Positions 27,044-37,422 are shown, numbered from the stretch's first letter. The stretch is DNA of 37,612 nt from Betaproteobacteria bacterium (GCA_009923345.1 RFTR01000002.1:1-37612), one strand, 5' to 3'. Numbers and translations are program-made. Notes: generated by a model not told the origin, from the letters alone.

Positions 27044-27063
27044 CATTATTAATTAGGTTCCCC

Positions 27064-28155
27064 ATGTCGCACTTCCCTAAGCCAAACGGCCTAGCTGTTG
27101 TTCTATTTTTGAGCGTGGCATTCTTAGCTGCCTGTGGCAAGCCAGAAACCGCTGAGGCGCCTGTGCGATCTGTCAAGGTGTTGACCGTGGGGCAGTCCGA
27201 CATGGCAATGGAATTTGAGTTCTCAGGCGAGGTCCGCGCCCGCATCGAAACCGCCTTGGGCTTTCGCGTCAATGGCAAGTTGCTACACCGCCCCGCAGAA
27301 ATCGGTCAACGCGTCAAAGCAGGCCAATTGCTGGCCGAGTTGGACCCTATGGACTACCGTTTGGCTGCCGTCGCATCGACCGCACAACTCGCCTCCGCCC
27401 AAACCAACCGCGATTTAGCCGCCGCCGACCTCAAACGCTACCAAGGCTTGTTTGACCAAGGCTTCATTAGCTCTGCTGAATTAGAGCGTCGCGATTCGAT
27501 CTACAAAGCCGCGCAGGCCCAGTGGCAACAAGCTCAGGCCCAAAACGCAGTGCAGGGCAACCAGTCGTCTTACACCCGTTTGATGGCAGACGCTGCTGGC
27601 GTGGTCACTTCGGTCGATGCTAGCGTCGGGCAAGTGGTGTCTGCTGGCCAGCCCGTGGTGCGCTTAGCCATCGACGGCCCGCGTGATGTCTGGTTCTCGG
27701 TACCCGAGGACAAGTTGAAATACTTCGCCACCGGAGACCCCCTGCAAGTGCGCTTGTGGAACGACGACTCGGTGCTTAACGCGAAAGTGCGCGATGTCTC
27801 CGCCAGCGCAGACCCTGTGACCCGCACTTTTTTAGTCAAAGCGGCTTTGGCCGACGGAGCCAAAGGGGTTTTGGGCGCCACGGTGAATGTCAGCTTGCCG
27901 CGCGGCAAATTAGCCACTTCGAAAATTGTCAAACTGCCCAGCAGTGCATTGCGATTTGAAGGCGGTAAAACCCAAGTCTGGTTACTAGACAGCGCCAATA
28001 TGACCGTGCAGCCGCGCATCATCGACGTGACCACGGCCGACGGTAATGACGCTGTAGTCAATAGCGGTTTAAACAACGGAGACCAAGTCGTTGTCTCTGG
28101 CGTGCATGTGTTGACGCCTGGACAAAAAGTGTCTGTGTTCGCAGCGCCGAAGTGA
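27064..28155 (+). CDS. RND efflux periplasmic adaptor subunit (membrane fusion lipoprotein)
   Basis: Lipobox-like LAAC; GEVRARIETALGFRVNGKLLHRPAEIGQRVKAGQLLAELDPMDYRLA. Confidence 0.93.
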   Translation: MSHFPKPNGLAVVLFLSVAFLAACGKPETAEAPVRSVKVLTVGQSDMAMEFEFSGEVRARIETALGFRVNGKLLHRPAEIGQRVKAGQLLAELDPMDYRLAAVASTAQLASAQTNRDLAAADLKRYQGLFDQGFISSAELERRDSIYKAAQAQWQQAQAQNAVQGNQSSYTRLMADAAGVVTSVDASVGQVVSAGQPVVRLAIDGPRDVWFSVPEDKLKYFATGDPLQVRLWNDDSVLNAKVRDVSASADPVTRTFLVKAALADGAKGVLGATVNVSLPRGKLATSKIVKLPSSALRFEGGKTQVWLLDSANMTVQPRIIDVTTADGNDAVVNSGLNNGDQVVVSGVHVLTPGQKVSVFAAPK

Positions 28156-28162
28156 GGCGACG

Positions 28163-31100
28163 ATGAAAGACTTCAACCTCTCCAAATGGGCGATTGAACA
28201 TCCCGCCTTAACGCGTTATTTGATGGTCGTGCTGATGGTCTTGGGCGTCGCCGCCTATTTCCAGCTCGGCCAAGATGAAGACCCACCATTCACCTTCCGC
28301 GCGATGGTCGTGCGTACCTACTGGCCTGGCGCCACGGCGCAGCAAGTGGCCGAGCAAGTCACCGACAAAATCGAGCGCACGCTGCAAGAGGTACCTTTCT
28401 CAGACAAGATCCGCAGCTACTCCAAGCCAGGCGAATCGCTCATCATTTTTCAGATCAAAGACTATTCCAAACCGGCGGACGTACCCAATGTTTGGTACAC
28501 GGTGCGCAAAAAAATCGGCGATATCCGCTACACCTTGCCGCAGGGCGTACAAGGGCCTTTTTTCAACGATGAATTTGGCGATGTCTTTGGCGTTATCTAT
28601 GCGCTAGATGCGCCCGGTTTTTCGCCCGCTGAAGTCAAACGTTTTGCAGATGACGTGCGACAACAACTTTTGCGCGTTCCCTATGTGGCCAAAGTCGAGC
28701 AGTTTGGTGTGCAAGACGAAAAAATCTTCGTTGAAATTCCACAGAAAAGGCTTGCCCAATTGGGCCTAGACCTCAAAGCTGTATTGTTACAACTCGGTCA
28801 AGAAAACGCGGTGGAAAACGCAGGCACCATGCAGTCGCCTGTCGATGTATTTCAAATTCGTATCGGCGGCCGGTTTGATACTGAAGCCGAACTCAAAGCC
28901 ATGCCGATCCGCGGCAGTTCGGGACAGCAACTCAAGTTGGGCGACATTGCCAATGTCACCCGTGGCTATGTCGATCCACCGACGGTCAAAGTACACCACC
29001 AAGGAAAAGAAGTCATTGGCCTCGGTGTGTCGATGGCCAAGGGTGGTGACATCATCCAACTGGGCAAAGCGCTGCAAACCGCTACTGCGCGCATTGAAAA
29101 ATCCTTGCCTGCAGGCGTGTCCTTGGTACAGGTGCAAGACCAACCCAAAGCGGTCTCGCGATCAGTGGGTGAATTTGTCCGCGTGTTGATCGAAGCGGTG
29201 CTCATTGTGTTGGTGGTCAGCTTTGTTGCACTCGGGCTTCACAAAGGCGGGCGTTACGGCTGGTATGTGGATGTGCGCCCTGGTCTCGTGGTCGCGATCA
29301 CCATCCCATTGGTGTTGGCGATGACGTTTTTGGCGATGGATTACTGGGGCATAGGCTTACACAAAATCTCCTTGGGCTCGCTCATCATTGCGCTAGGTTT
29401 GTTGGTGGACGACGCCATCATTGCTGTAGAGATGATGGTGCGCAAAATAGAAGAGGGCTACGACCGCGTTCGTGCTGCCACCTTCGCTTATGAAGTCACC
29501 GCGATGCCCATGCTCACGGGCACCTTGATCACCGCCGCTGGCTTTTTGCCGATTGGCATGGCCAAGTCCACTGTGGGCGAGTACACCTACGCTATTTTTG
29601 CGGTGACCGTTATTGCTTTGCTGCTCAGTTGGTGGGTGTCGGTGTATTTCGTCCCCTACTTGGGAACGCTGTTGTTGCGTGACAAACCTGCCCACACCCG
29701 CGATGGTGAGTTGGAACTTTTTAACAGCCCGTTTTATGTGCAATTTCGTAAAGCAGTGACGTGGTGCGTGGAATATCGCTGGAAGGCGATTGGCATCACG
29801 GTGCTCTTGTTTGTCTTGGGCTTGTTGGGTATGGGCAAAGTGCAGCAGCAGTTTTTCCCAGACTCCAGCCGCCCTGAAATCTTGGTCGATTTGTGGTTTC
29901 CTGAAGGCACGTCTTTCAAGGCGAACGAAAGTATCACCCAAGCGGTGGAGCAACGTTTGCTGAAAGAAGAGGGCGTGCAAACCGTCAGCACTTGGATTGG
30001 TTCTGGCGTGCCGCGTTTCTATTTGCCCTTAGACCAAGTGTTTCCGCAAACCAATGTCTCGCAACTCATCGTCGTGCCAGCCGATTTAAAACGACGCGAA
30101 TCCTTGCGTCTCGCATTGCCCGCCATGCTGGCGCAAGAGTTTCCAGAAGCGCGCGCCCGCGTCAAACTCTTGCCCAATGGCCCGCCCGTGCCATACCCTG
30201 TGCAGTTCCGTGTCATGGGACCTGACCCAGCCATGCTGCGTGCCCATGCCGATGAAGTCAAAGCCGCCATGCGCGCTAGCCCGTCGACCCGTGGCACCAA
30301 CGACAACTGGAATGAAAACGTCAAAGTCATCCGCTTGGATGTCGACCAAGCTAAAGCCCGTGAATTGGGCGTTACCAGCCAGTCGATTGCACAAACGATT
30401 CGCACCTTGTTGGTGGGCTCTACTGTGGAGCAATTCCGTGAAGATAACAAACTCATCGACATTGTGTTGCGCCAACCCATCTCGGAGCGCGATGCGATAA
30501 CCGACTTGACCAACGCTTACTTGCCGACTGGCACAGGTCGCATGGTTCCTGCCACGCAAATCATCAAACCCGTGTTCACGTGGGAGCCCGGCGTGATGTG
30601 GCGTGAAGGCCGTGAATACGCCATCACCGTGCAGTGCGACATCATCGAAGGCTTGCAGGGTGCTACGGTCACCCAAGAGCTCTTGCCCCAACTCAAAGCC
30701 TTAGAAGCCAAATGGGCGACCTCGGATAGCGCTATGTATCGCATCGAAGTCGCTGGCGCGGTGGAAGAAAGCTCTAAAGGCTCGAGCTCTATCTCTGCCG
30801 GCCTACCGGTCATGTTGTTCATCACCTTCACTTTATTGATGCTGCAGTTACAAAGCTTTAGCCGTGCCGTGTTGGTTTTCATCACGGGTCCTTTGGGTAT
30901 TGCGGGCGTTGCTGGCGCTTTGTTGGTGCTTGACAGACCCTTTGGCTTCGTGGCTTTACTGGGGGTAATCGCCTTGATGGGCATGATCCAGCGGAATTCC
31001 GTCATTTTGATCGACCAAATTGAGCAAGACCGCGCCAACGGCGTGCCGGCTTGGGAGGCGATCGTCGAATCGGCCGTGCGCCGTTTGCGCCCCATCGTGC

Positions 31101-31279
31101 TGACCGCGGCGGCGGCTGTGCTTGCCATGATCCCGCTGACCCGCAGCGTCTTCTGGGGCCCGATGGCAGTTGCCATCATGGGCGGCCTTGTCGTGGCAAC
31201 GGTTTTGACCTTGCTCGCCTTGCCGGCTATGTATGCGGCATGGTTTCGGGTCGAAAAGCCGTCTAAAATCGCAGGTTGA
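28163..31279 (+). CDS. RND efflux inner-membrane permease (AcrB/HAE1-like)
   Basis: 1038 aa; WAIEHPALTRYLMVVLMVLGVAAYFQLGQDEDPPFTFRAMVVRTYWPGATAQQV; LGLLVDDAIIAVEMMVRK; MGMIQRNSVILIDQIEQ. Confidence 0.95.
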   Translation: MKDFNLSKWAIEHPALTRYLMVVLMVLGVAAYFQLGQDEDPPFTFRAMVVRTYWPGATAQQVAEQVTDKIERTLQEVPFSDKIRSYSKPGESLIIFQIKDYSKPADVPNVWYTVRKKIGDIRYTLPQGVQGPFFNDEFGDVFGVIYALDAPGFSPAEVKRFADDVRQQLLRVPYVAKVEQFGVQDEKIFVEIPQKRLAQLGLDLKAVLLQLGQENAVENAGTMQSPVDVFQIRIGGRFDTEAELKAMPIRGSSGQQLKLGDIANVTRGYVDPPTVKVHHQGKEVIGLGVSMAKGGDIIQLGKALQTATARIEKSLPAGVSLVQVQDQPKAVSRSVGEFVRVLIEAVLIVLVVSFVALGLHKGGRYGWYVDVRPGLVVAITIPLVLAMTFLAMDYWGIGLHKISLGSLIIALGLLVDDAIIAVEMMVRKIEEGYDRVRAATFAYEVTAMPMLTGTLITAAGFLPIGMAKSTVGEYTYAIFAVTVIALLLSWWVSVYFVPYLGTLLLRDKPAHTRDGELELFNSPFYVQFRKAVTWCVEYRWKAIGITVLLFVLGLLGMGKVQQQFFPDSSRPEILVDLWFPEGTSFKANESITQAVEQRLLKEEGVQTVSTWIGSGVPRFYLPLDQVFPQTNVSQLIVVPADLKRRESLRLALPAMLAQEFPEARARVKLLPNGPPVPYPVQFRVMGPDPAMLRAHADEVKAAMRASPSTRGTNDNWNENVKVIRLDVDQAKARELGVTSQSIAQTIRTLLVGSTVEQFREDNKLIDIVLRQPISERDAITDLTNAYLPTGTGRMVPATQIIKPVFTWEPGVMWREGREYAITVQCDIIEGLQGATVTQELLPQLKALEAKWATSDSAMYRIEVAGAVEESSKGSSSISAGLPVMLFITFTLLMLQLQSFSRAVLVFITGPLGIAGVAGALLVLDRPFGFVALLGVIALMGMIQRNSVILIDQIEQDRANGVPAWEAIVESAVRRLRPIVLTAAAAVLAMIPLTRSVFWGPMAVAIMGGLVVATVLTLLALPAMYAAWFRVEKPSKIAG

Positions 31280-31289
31280 CCGATTTCAA

Positions 31290-31327
31290 ACGGGCAGCCT
31301 CACCATGGGCCGCCCGTTATTGTTTTT
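31290..31327 (+). terminator. Putative Rho-independent terminator after the RND operon
   Basis: ACGGGCAGCC...GGGCCGCCCGT hairpin followed by TATTGTTTTT. Confidence 0.65.
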
Positions 31328-31336
31328 AAGAAAAAT

Positions 31337-31423
31337 GCGCGGGTGGCGAAATTGGTAGACGCACCAGGTTTAGGTCCTGACGGTAGAAATACTGTGCGGG
31401 TTCGAGTCCCGCCCCGCGCACCA
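31337..31423 (+). tRNA. tRNA-Leu (anticodon TAG)
   Basis: Acceptor GCGCGGG/CCCGCGC, anticodon loop TTTAGGT, long variable arm, GGTTCGAGTCC T-arm, encoded CCA. Confidence 0.96.
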
Positions 31424-31435
31424 CATGTATTCCCT

Positions 31436-31465
31436 AGCAGCCAGCTCACTCGAAGCTAGGCTGCT
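31436..31465 (+). promoter_or_regulatory. Stem-loop in the tig leader
   Basis: AGCAGCC-AGCT-CACTCGA-AGCT-A-GGCTGCT, 11 bp with one bulged A, no following T-tract. Confidence 0.45.
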
Positions 31466-31491
31466 GACAATGCCAATTCAGGAGAAAAAAG

Positions 31492-32802
31492 ATGGCCGTG
31501 ACCGTAGAAACTTTAGACAAACTGGAACGCAAGATCACCTTGACGTTGCCCGTCGATGTCATTGCCAAAGAAGTGGACTCACGCTTGAAGCGCCTGTCCC
31601 GCCAAGTCAAGGTGGACGGTTTCCGTCCCGGCAAAGTGCCGATGAACATCATTGGTCAGCGCTATGGCTACCAAGTTCAGTACGAAGTGATGAACGACAA
31701 AGTGGGCGAGGTGTTCACTGCCGCCGCTAACGAAGCCAATTTGCGAGTTGCGGGCCAACCCCGTATCAGCGAAAAAGAAGGCGCGCCTGAAGGCGAAATG
31801 GCTTTCGACGCTATCTTTGAAGTCTTCCCCGAAGTCAAAATGCCCGATTTGTCGACCTTAGAGATCGACAAAATCTCGTCCGAAGTGACTGAAGCCGCCA
31901 TCGACAAAACTGTCGACATCTTGCGCAAGCAACGCCGTACCTTCGCCCAACGCAGCGCTGAAACCCCTGCCGAAGAAGGCGACCGCGTCACCATCGACTT
32001 CGAAGGCAAGATAGATGGCGAGCCATTCCAAGGCGGCAAGGCAGAAGCCTTCCAGTTCTTGATCGGCGAAGGCCAAATGCTCAAAGAATTTGAAGAAGCC
32101 GTGCTTGGCATGAAGTTCGGCGAAAGCAAAACCTTCCCTTTGAACTTCCCAGAGGACTACCACGGCAAAGATGTGGCCGGCAAACAAGCTGACTTTTTAG
32201 TCACCTTGAAAAAACTCGAAGCCGCCCATTTGCCTGAAGTTACAGACGAATTGGCCAAATCATTGGGCGTCTCCGAGGCTACTGTCGAAGGACTGCGCAA
32301 AGATATCAAAGCCAATTTGGAGCGCGAAGTGAAATCGCGTTTGATGGGTCGCAACAAGCAAGCCGCTTTGCAAGCCTTGGTCGACAAAGCCGAGTTGGAC
32401 TTGCCCAAGTCGAGCGTGCAGTCTGAAGTCGACCGCATGGTCGAAGGCGCCCGTGCTGACCTGAAAGCCCGTGGCATCAAAGACGCTGACAAAGCCCCCA
32501 TTCCTGACGACGTGTTCCGCCCACAAGCTGAAAAGCGCGTGCGCATGGGCTTGGTAGTCGCCGACTTAGTGCGTGCACAAAACCTGCAAGCCACGCCAGA
32601 AAAAATCAAAGCCCACATTGAAGAACTCGCGTCTAGCTACGAAAAGCCAGCCGAAGTCGTGCGTTGGTACTACAGCGATATGAGCCGTTTGGGCGAAGTC
32701 GAAGCCATGGTCATCGAAAACAATGTGACCGAATACATCATGTCGCATGCCAAAGTGAATGAAAAAACCATTTCTTTTGACGAACTGATGGGCCAACAGT
32801 GA
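31492..32802 (+). CDS. tig: Trigger factor
   Basis: [65 protein letters not shown]. Confidence 0.97.
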   Translation: MAVTVETLDKLERKITLTLPVDVIAKEVDSRLKRLSRQVKVDGFRPGKVPMNIIGQRYGYQVQYEVMNDKVGEVFTAAANEANLRVAGQPRISEKEGAPEGEMAFDAIFEVFPEVKMPDLSTLEIDKISSEVTEAAIDKTVDILRKQRRTFAQRSAETPAEEGDRVTIDFEGKIDGEPFQGGKAEAFQFLIGEGQMLKEFEEAVLGMKFGESKTFPLNFPEDYHGKDVAGKQADFLVTLKKLEAAHLPEVTDELAKSLGVSEATVEGLRKDIKANLEREVKSRLMGRNKQAALQALVDKAELDLPKSSVQSEVDRMVEGARADLKARGIKDADKAPIPDDVFRPQAEKRVRMGLVVADLVRAQNLQATPEKIKAHIEELASSYEKPAEVVRWYYSDMSRLGEVEAMVIENNVTEYIMSHAKVNEKTISFDELMGQQ

Positions 32803-32822
32803 AATACACCTTAGGAAACCAC

Positions 32823-33431
32823 ATGAGCGCTTCAGAAACTCAAGCCTTGGGCATGGTGCCCATGGTGATCGAACAGTCAGGTCGCGGTGAGCGGTCTTAC
32901 GATATTTACTCGCGCTTGCTCAAAGAGCGCGTCATTTTCTTGGTTGGTCCTGTGAACGACCAAACTGCCAATTTGGTGGTGGCGCAGTTGTTGTTCTTGG
33001 AAAGCGAAAACCCAGACAAAGACATTTCGCTCTACATCAACTCACCCGGCGGCTCGGTGAGCGCGGGCATGTCGATTTACGACACGATGAACTTCATCAA
33101 GCCCCACGTTTCCACCTTGTGCATCGGCATGGCGGCCAGCATGGGCGCGTTTTTGTTGGCGGCTGGTGAGAAGGGCAAGCGTTTCTCCTTGCCCAATTCC
33201 AAGGTCATGATCCACCAGCCTTTGGGCGGTACCCAAGGCCAGGCGACTGAGATCGAAATCCACGCCCGTGAAATCCTCAAAACCCGTGAGCAACTCAACC
33301 GCATCTTGGCGGAACGCACAGGCCAGCCTTTGGAAAAAATCGAACGTGATACCGAGCGCGATTACTACCTGAGCGCCACCGAATCACAGGAATACGGCTT
33401 GATCGACAAAGTGATCGACAAGCGCGGTTAA
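32823..33431 (+). CDS. clpP: ATP-dependent Clp protease proteolytic subunit
   Basis: [62 protein letters not shown]; start ATG 32823. Confidence 0.97.
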   Translation: MSASETQALGMVPMVIEQSGRGERSYDIYSRLLKERVIFLVGPVNDQTANLVVAQLLFLESENPDKDISLYINSPGGSVSAGMSIYDTMNFIKPHVSTLCIGMAASMGAFLLAAGEKGKRFSLPNSKVMIHQPLGGTQGQATEIEIHAREILKTREQLNRILAERTGQPLEKIERDTERDYYLSATESQEYGLIDKVIDKRG

Positions 33432-33460
33432 CATAGCCGCAACTTTGGCGAATTAATTAC

Positions 33461-34726
33461 ATGGCTGACAAAAAAGGCAATTCCGGCGAAAAAACACTCT
33501 ACTGCTCCTTTTGCGGCAAGAGCCAGCACGAGGTCAAAAAGCTTATCGCTGGGCCTTCGGTCTTTATTTGTGACGAATGTATCGACCTGTGTAACGACAT
33601 CATTCGCGATGAGTTACCTGCCTTAGAAGACGCCACCAAAGACCGCAACGAACTCCCCACGCCGTCTGAAATCAAATCGAATCTAGACAACTACGTCATT
33701 GGACAAGAGCCCGCTAAGCGCGCTTTGTCGGTGGCGGTCTACAACCACTACAAGCGCCTCAAGCACAAAGAGGGTGCCAAGAAAGACGATGTCGAGCTCT
33801 CTAAAAGCAACATCTTGTTGATAGGCCCCACAGGTTCAGGCAAAACATTGTTGGCCCAAACCATGGCCCGCATGCTCAATGTGCCGTTCGTGATGGCCGA
33901 CGCCACCACCTTGACCGAAGCCGGTTATGTAGGCGAAGACGTTGAAAATATCATCCAAAAACTGCTGCAAAGCTGCGATTACGACGTGGAACGCGCCCAA
34001 CGCGGCATTGTCTACATCGACGAAATCGACAAAATCTCCCGCAAGTCTGACAACCCCTCGATCACCCGCGACGTTTCGGGCGAGGGCGTACAACAAGCTT
34101 TGCTCAAGTTGATCGAAGGCACGATGGCCAGCATCCCCCCGCAAGGCGGACGCAAACATCCCAACCAAGATTTCTTGCAGGTCGACACCACCAATATCTT
34201 GTTCATCTGTGGCGGTGCTTTTGCCGGCTTAGAAAAAGTCATTGAGAGCCGAACCGAGGCCTCAGGTATTGGCTTTGGCGCAACCGTTAGAAGCAAAGAA
34301 AACCGCAGCTTGACGGATGTGTTTGGCGCTGTAGAGCCACAAGACATCATTAAGTTTGGACTGATCCCCGAGTTAGTCGGCCGTATGCCCGTCGTGGCGA
34401 CATTAGCCGAATTGACCGAAGACACCCTGGTGCAAATCTTGACCGAGCCTAAAAATGCGCTCATCAAGCAATACGGCAAGCTCTTAGCCATGGAAGGTGC
34501 TGAGCTCGAAGTGCGCCCTGATGCCCTGCGCGCCATCGCCAAAAAGGCCTTGGCTCGGAAAACTGGTGCTCGCGGACTGCGATCCATCCTTGAACAATCG
34601 CTAATTGACACCATGTTTGAATTACCGAATTCAAGTAATGTTGAAAAAGTGGTGGTCGAAGAAGCGACCATCGACGAGAACAAACCCCCCTTGTTGGTTT
34701 ACCGAGAGGCCGCCAAAAAGGCATAA
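33461..34726 (+). CDS. clpX: ATP-dependent Clp protease ATP-binding subunit ClpX
   Basis: [30 protein letters not shown] zinc finger; [19 protein letters not shown] Walker A. Confidence 0.97.
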   Translation: MADKKGNSGEKTLYCSFCGKSQHEVKKLIAGPSVFICDECIDLCNDIIRDELPALEDATKDRNELPTPSEIKSNLDNYVIGQEPAKRALSVAVYNHYKRLKHKEGAKKDDVELSKSNILLIGPTGSGKTLLAQTMARMLNVPFVMADATTLTEAGYVGEDVENIIQKLLQSCDYDVERAQRGIVYIDEIDKISRKSDNPSITRDVSGEGVQQALLKLIEGTMASIPPQGGRKHPNQDFLQVDTTNILFICGGAFAGLEKVIESRTEASGIGFGATVRSKENRSLTDVFGAVEPQDIIKFGLIPELVGRMPVVATLAELTEDTLVQILTEPKNALIKQYGKLLAMEGAELEVRPDALRAIAKKALARKTGARGLRSILEQSLIDTMFELPNSSNVEKVVVEEATIDENKPPLLVYREAAKKA

Positions 34727-34737
34727 CGCAAAAACAT

Positions 34738-34767
34738 GGGGACAGCGCCGGCGGCCTGTCCCCTTTT
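34738..34767 (+). terminator. Putative Rho-independent terminator/attenuator between clpX and lon
   Basis: GGGGACAG-CGCCGGCGGC-CTGTCCCC-TTTT. Confidence 0.75.
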
Positions 34768-34785
34768 CACAGGAAGGCTGACCAA

Positions 34786-37148
34786 ATGTCTGGACAACCC
34801 CCGTTGCCCCCCACTCTTATTGAACTACCGCTATTGCCGTTGCGCGACGTCGTCGTGTTTCCGCACATGGTCATCCCGCTATTTGTCGGACGTCCTAAGA
34901 GCATCAAAGCGCTTGAAACAGCTATGGCCGCTGAGCGTCGCATCATGCTCGTTGCGCAAAAAGCAGCAGCTAAAGACGAGCCTGAAGTCACCGACATGTT
35001 CCAAGTCGGTTGCGTATCCACTATTTTGCAAATGTTGAAGTTGCCAGACGGCACAGTGAAAGTATTGGTAGAAGGTCAGCAACGCGCAAAAGTCGACGGT
35101 ATTGAGGACGGAGAAGCCCACTTCACAGCGCATGTCACTCCTATCGAAGTGGCGCCCACAGAAACGGGTAGTGAAGTAGAAGCCCTGCGCCGGGCGGTGA
35201 TGCAGCAGTTTGACCAATACGTCAAACTTAACAAAAAAATACCACCAGAAATTCTCACGTCTATAGCGAGTATCGACGACGCAGGCCGATTAGCTGACAC
35301 CATCGCTGCGCACTTGCCTTTGAAGTTAGAAAACAAACAACTCGTACTCGATTTATCTTCGGTAAAAGAGCGTTTAGAAAATCTCTACGAACAACTAGAG
35401 CGTGAAGTCGATATTTTGAATGTCGACAAGAAAATCCGTGGCCGCGTCAAGCGCCAAATGGAAAAAAACCAACGCGATTTTTATTTGAATGAGCAAGTTA
35501 AAGCCATTCAAAAAGAACTTGGTGAAGGCGAAGAGGGCGCCGACATCGAAGAGATCGAGAAAAAAATCAAAGCGGCCCGCATGCCGCAAGAAGCGCGCAA
35601 AAAAGCAGATTCTGAGTTGAAAAAACTCAAACTCATGTCACCCATGTCAGCCGAAGCCACGGTGGTGCGCAATTACATTGACGTGTTGGTGGGATTGCCA
35701 TGGGCCAAGAAAACCAAAATCAAACACGATTTGGGTAATGCAGAAAACGTGCTCAATGAAGACCACTATGGCTTGGACAAAGTCAAAGACCGCATTCTTG
35801 AATATTTAGCAGTGCAACAACGTGTCGATAAAGTCAAAGCACCTATTTTGTGTTTGGTCGGCCCTCCTGGTGTCGGTTGGCCTTAGGCGGTATGCGTGAC
35901 GAAGCCGAAATTCGTGGTCATCGCCGCACTTACATTGGCGCAATGCCGGGCAAAGTATTACAAAGCCTGACCAAAGTCGGCACGCGTAATCCTTTGTTCT
36001 TGTTAGATGAAATCGACAAACTTGGCACAGATTTCCGCGGCGATCCATCGAGCGCACTGCTCGAGGTGTTAGACCCCGAACAAAACAACAAATTTGGTGA
36101 CCACTACGTGGAAGTCGACTACGACTTGAGCGACGTGATGTTTGTCGCGACATCGAATTCGATGAATATTCCTCCTGCATTGTTAGACCGGATGGAAGTC
36201 ATTCGTTTGTCGGGTTACACCGAAGACGAAAAAACCCATATCGCCATGAAATATCTGTTCCCCAAACAGATGAAAAACAATGGCGTGAAAGAACAAGAAC
36301 TCAAAGTAGAAGAGAGCGCCGTGCGCGACATCGTGCGCTACTACACCCGTGAGGCTGGTGTGCGTTCTTTAGAGCGCGAGTTGTCCAAGATTTGCCGCAA
36401 AGTTGTTAAAGCGTTGTTGCTCAAACAAATGCAACCGCAAGTGGTAGTGACTGCGGACAACTTGAATGATTTCTTGGGCGTGCGCAAATATTCGTATGGC
36501 CGAGCCGAAGCACAAAACCAAGTCGGACAAGTGGTCGGCTTGGCGTGGACAGAAGTTGGTGGCGATTTGCTCACCATCGAAGCCGCCATCATGATTGGTA
36601 AAGGCACGATCACGCGCACGGGTTCATTGGGCGACGTGATGAAAGAATCTGTTGAAGCTGCCCGTACTGTGGTGCGTAGCCGCGCACGCGTCTTAGGCAT
36701 TACCGAAGACTTGTTAGAAAAGCGCGACATACACATTCACGTGCCCGATGGTGCAACGCCTAAAGACGGCCCCAGTGCTGGCGCTGCCATGACTACGGCG
36801 TTGGTATCTGCACTTACTGGTATTCCTGTGCGTGCCGATGTGGCGATGACAGGCGAGATTACCTTGCGTGGTGAAGTGACCGCGATTGGTGGCTTGAAAG
36901 AAAAATTATTGGCGGCATTGCGTGGCGGTATCAAAACCGTTTTGATCCCTGAAGAAAACGTCAAAGACTTGCAAGAAATTCCTGACAACGTGAAGAGCGG
37001 TTTGGAAATCGTGCCCGTCAAGTGGATAGATAAGGTGCTCGAAATCGCGCTTGAGCGCGTGCCCACAGCTTTGCCAGACGACATCGCGGTGGTGCCAACG
37101 CCCCCAGCGACGGAAGGCGACTTGAAGGCGCAAGCCATCAAGCACTAA
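34786..37148 (+). pseudogene. lon: Lon protease, frame interrupted by an apparent ~55-nt deletion removing the Walker A Lys/Thr and following segment
   Basis: ORF1 (34786-35886) ends ...[16 protein letters not shown]2 frame resumes at [29 protein letters not shown]... and runs through the GPSAG proteolytic site. Confidence 0.92.
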
Positions 37149-37164
37149 AACGAAAAAATTCTGC

Positions 37165-37170
37165 TATACT
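37165..37170 (+). promoter_or_regulatory. Candidate -10 element (TATACT) for tRNA-Gly
   Basis: TATACT 11 nt before the tRNA 5' end; no convincing -35 seen. Confidence 0.35.
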
Positions 37171-37181
37171 TTTAAGCTTAC

Positions 37182-37257
37182 GCGGGAATAGCTCAGTTGG
37201 TAGAGCGCAACCTTGCCAAGGTTGAGGTCGCGAGTTCGAGCCTCGTTTCCCGCTCCA
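37182..37257 (+). tRNA. tRNA-Gly (anticodon GCC)
   Basis: GCGGGAA/TTCCCGC acceptor, AGCTCAGTTGGTAGAGC D-arm, loop TTGCCAA, encoded CCA. Confidence 0.97.
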
Positions 37258-37267
37258 GATAAGAAAC

Positions 37268-37292
37268 AAGGGAAGCTCCAGCTTCCCTTTTT
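37268..37292 (+). terminator. Rho-independent terminator-like hairpin between tRNA-Gly and tRNA-Cys
   Basis: AAGGGAAGCT-CC-AGCTTCCCTT-TTT. Confidence 0.75.
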
Positions 37293-37305
37293 CGTCAAAG
37301 CATAC

Positions 37306-37379
37306 GGCTCGATAGCAAAGCGGTTATGCACCGGATTGCAAATCCGTGTAGGTCGGTTCGACTCCGGCTCGAGCCTCCA
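37306..37379 (+). tRNA. tRNA-Cys (anticodon GCA)
   Basis: GGCTCGA/TCGAGCC acceptor, loop TTGCAAA, GGTTCGACTCC T-arm, encoded CCA. Confidence 0.96.
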
Positions 37380-37422
37380 GTTTTTGATTGATTTAAATTC
37401 AATCTGTCATTAACATTGAGAC

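Noticed and set aside
30086-31179. Minus-strand ORFs of 201 and 220 aa opposite the RND permease
   Set aside because: Shadow ORFs antisense to a well-supported gene, no domain signal.
34012-34683. 223-aa minus-strand ORF opposite clpX
   Set aside because: Ser/Pro-rich shadow of clpX; no independent coding evidence.
35860-35890. Programmed frameshift in lon
   Set aside because: The junction lacks a slippery site and the Walker A Lys-containing segment is physically absent, so frameshifting could not restore a functional protein.
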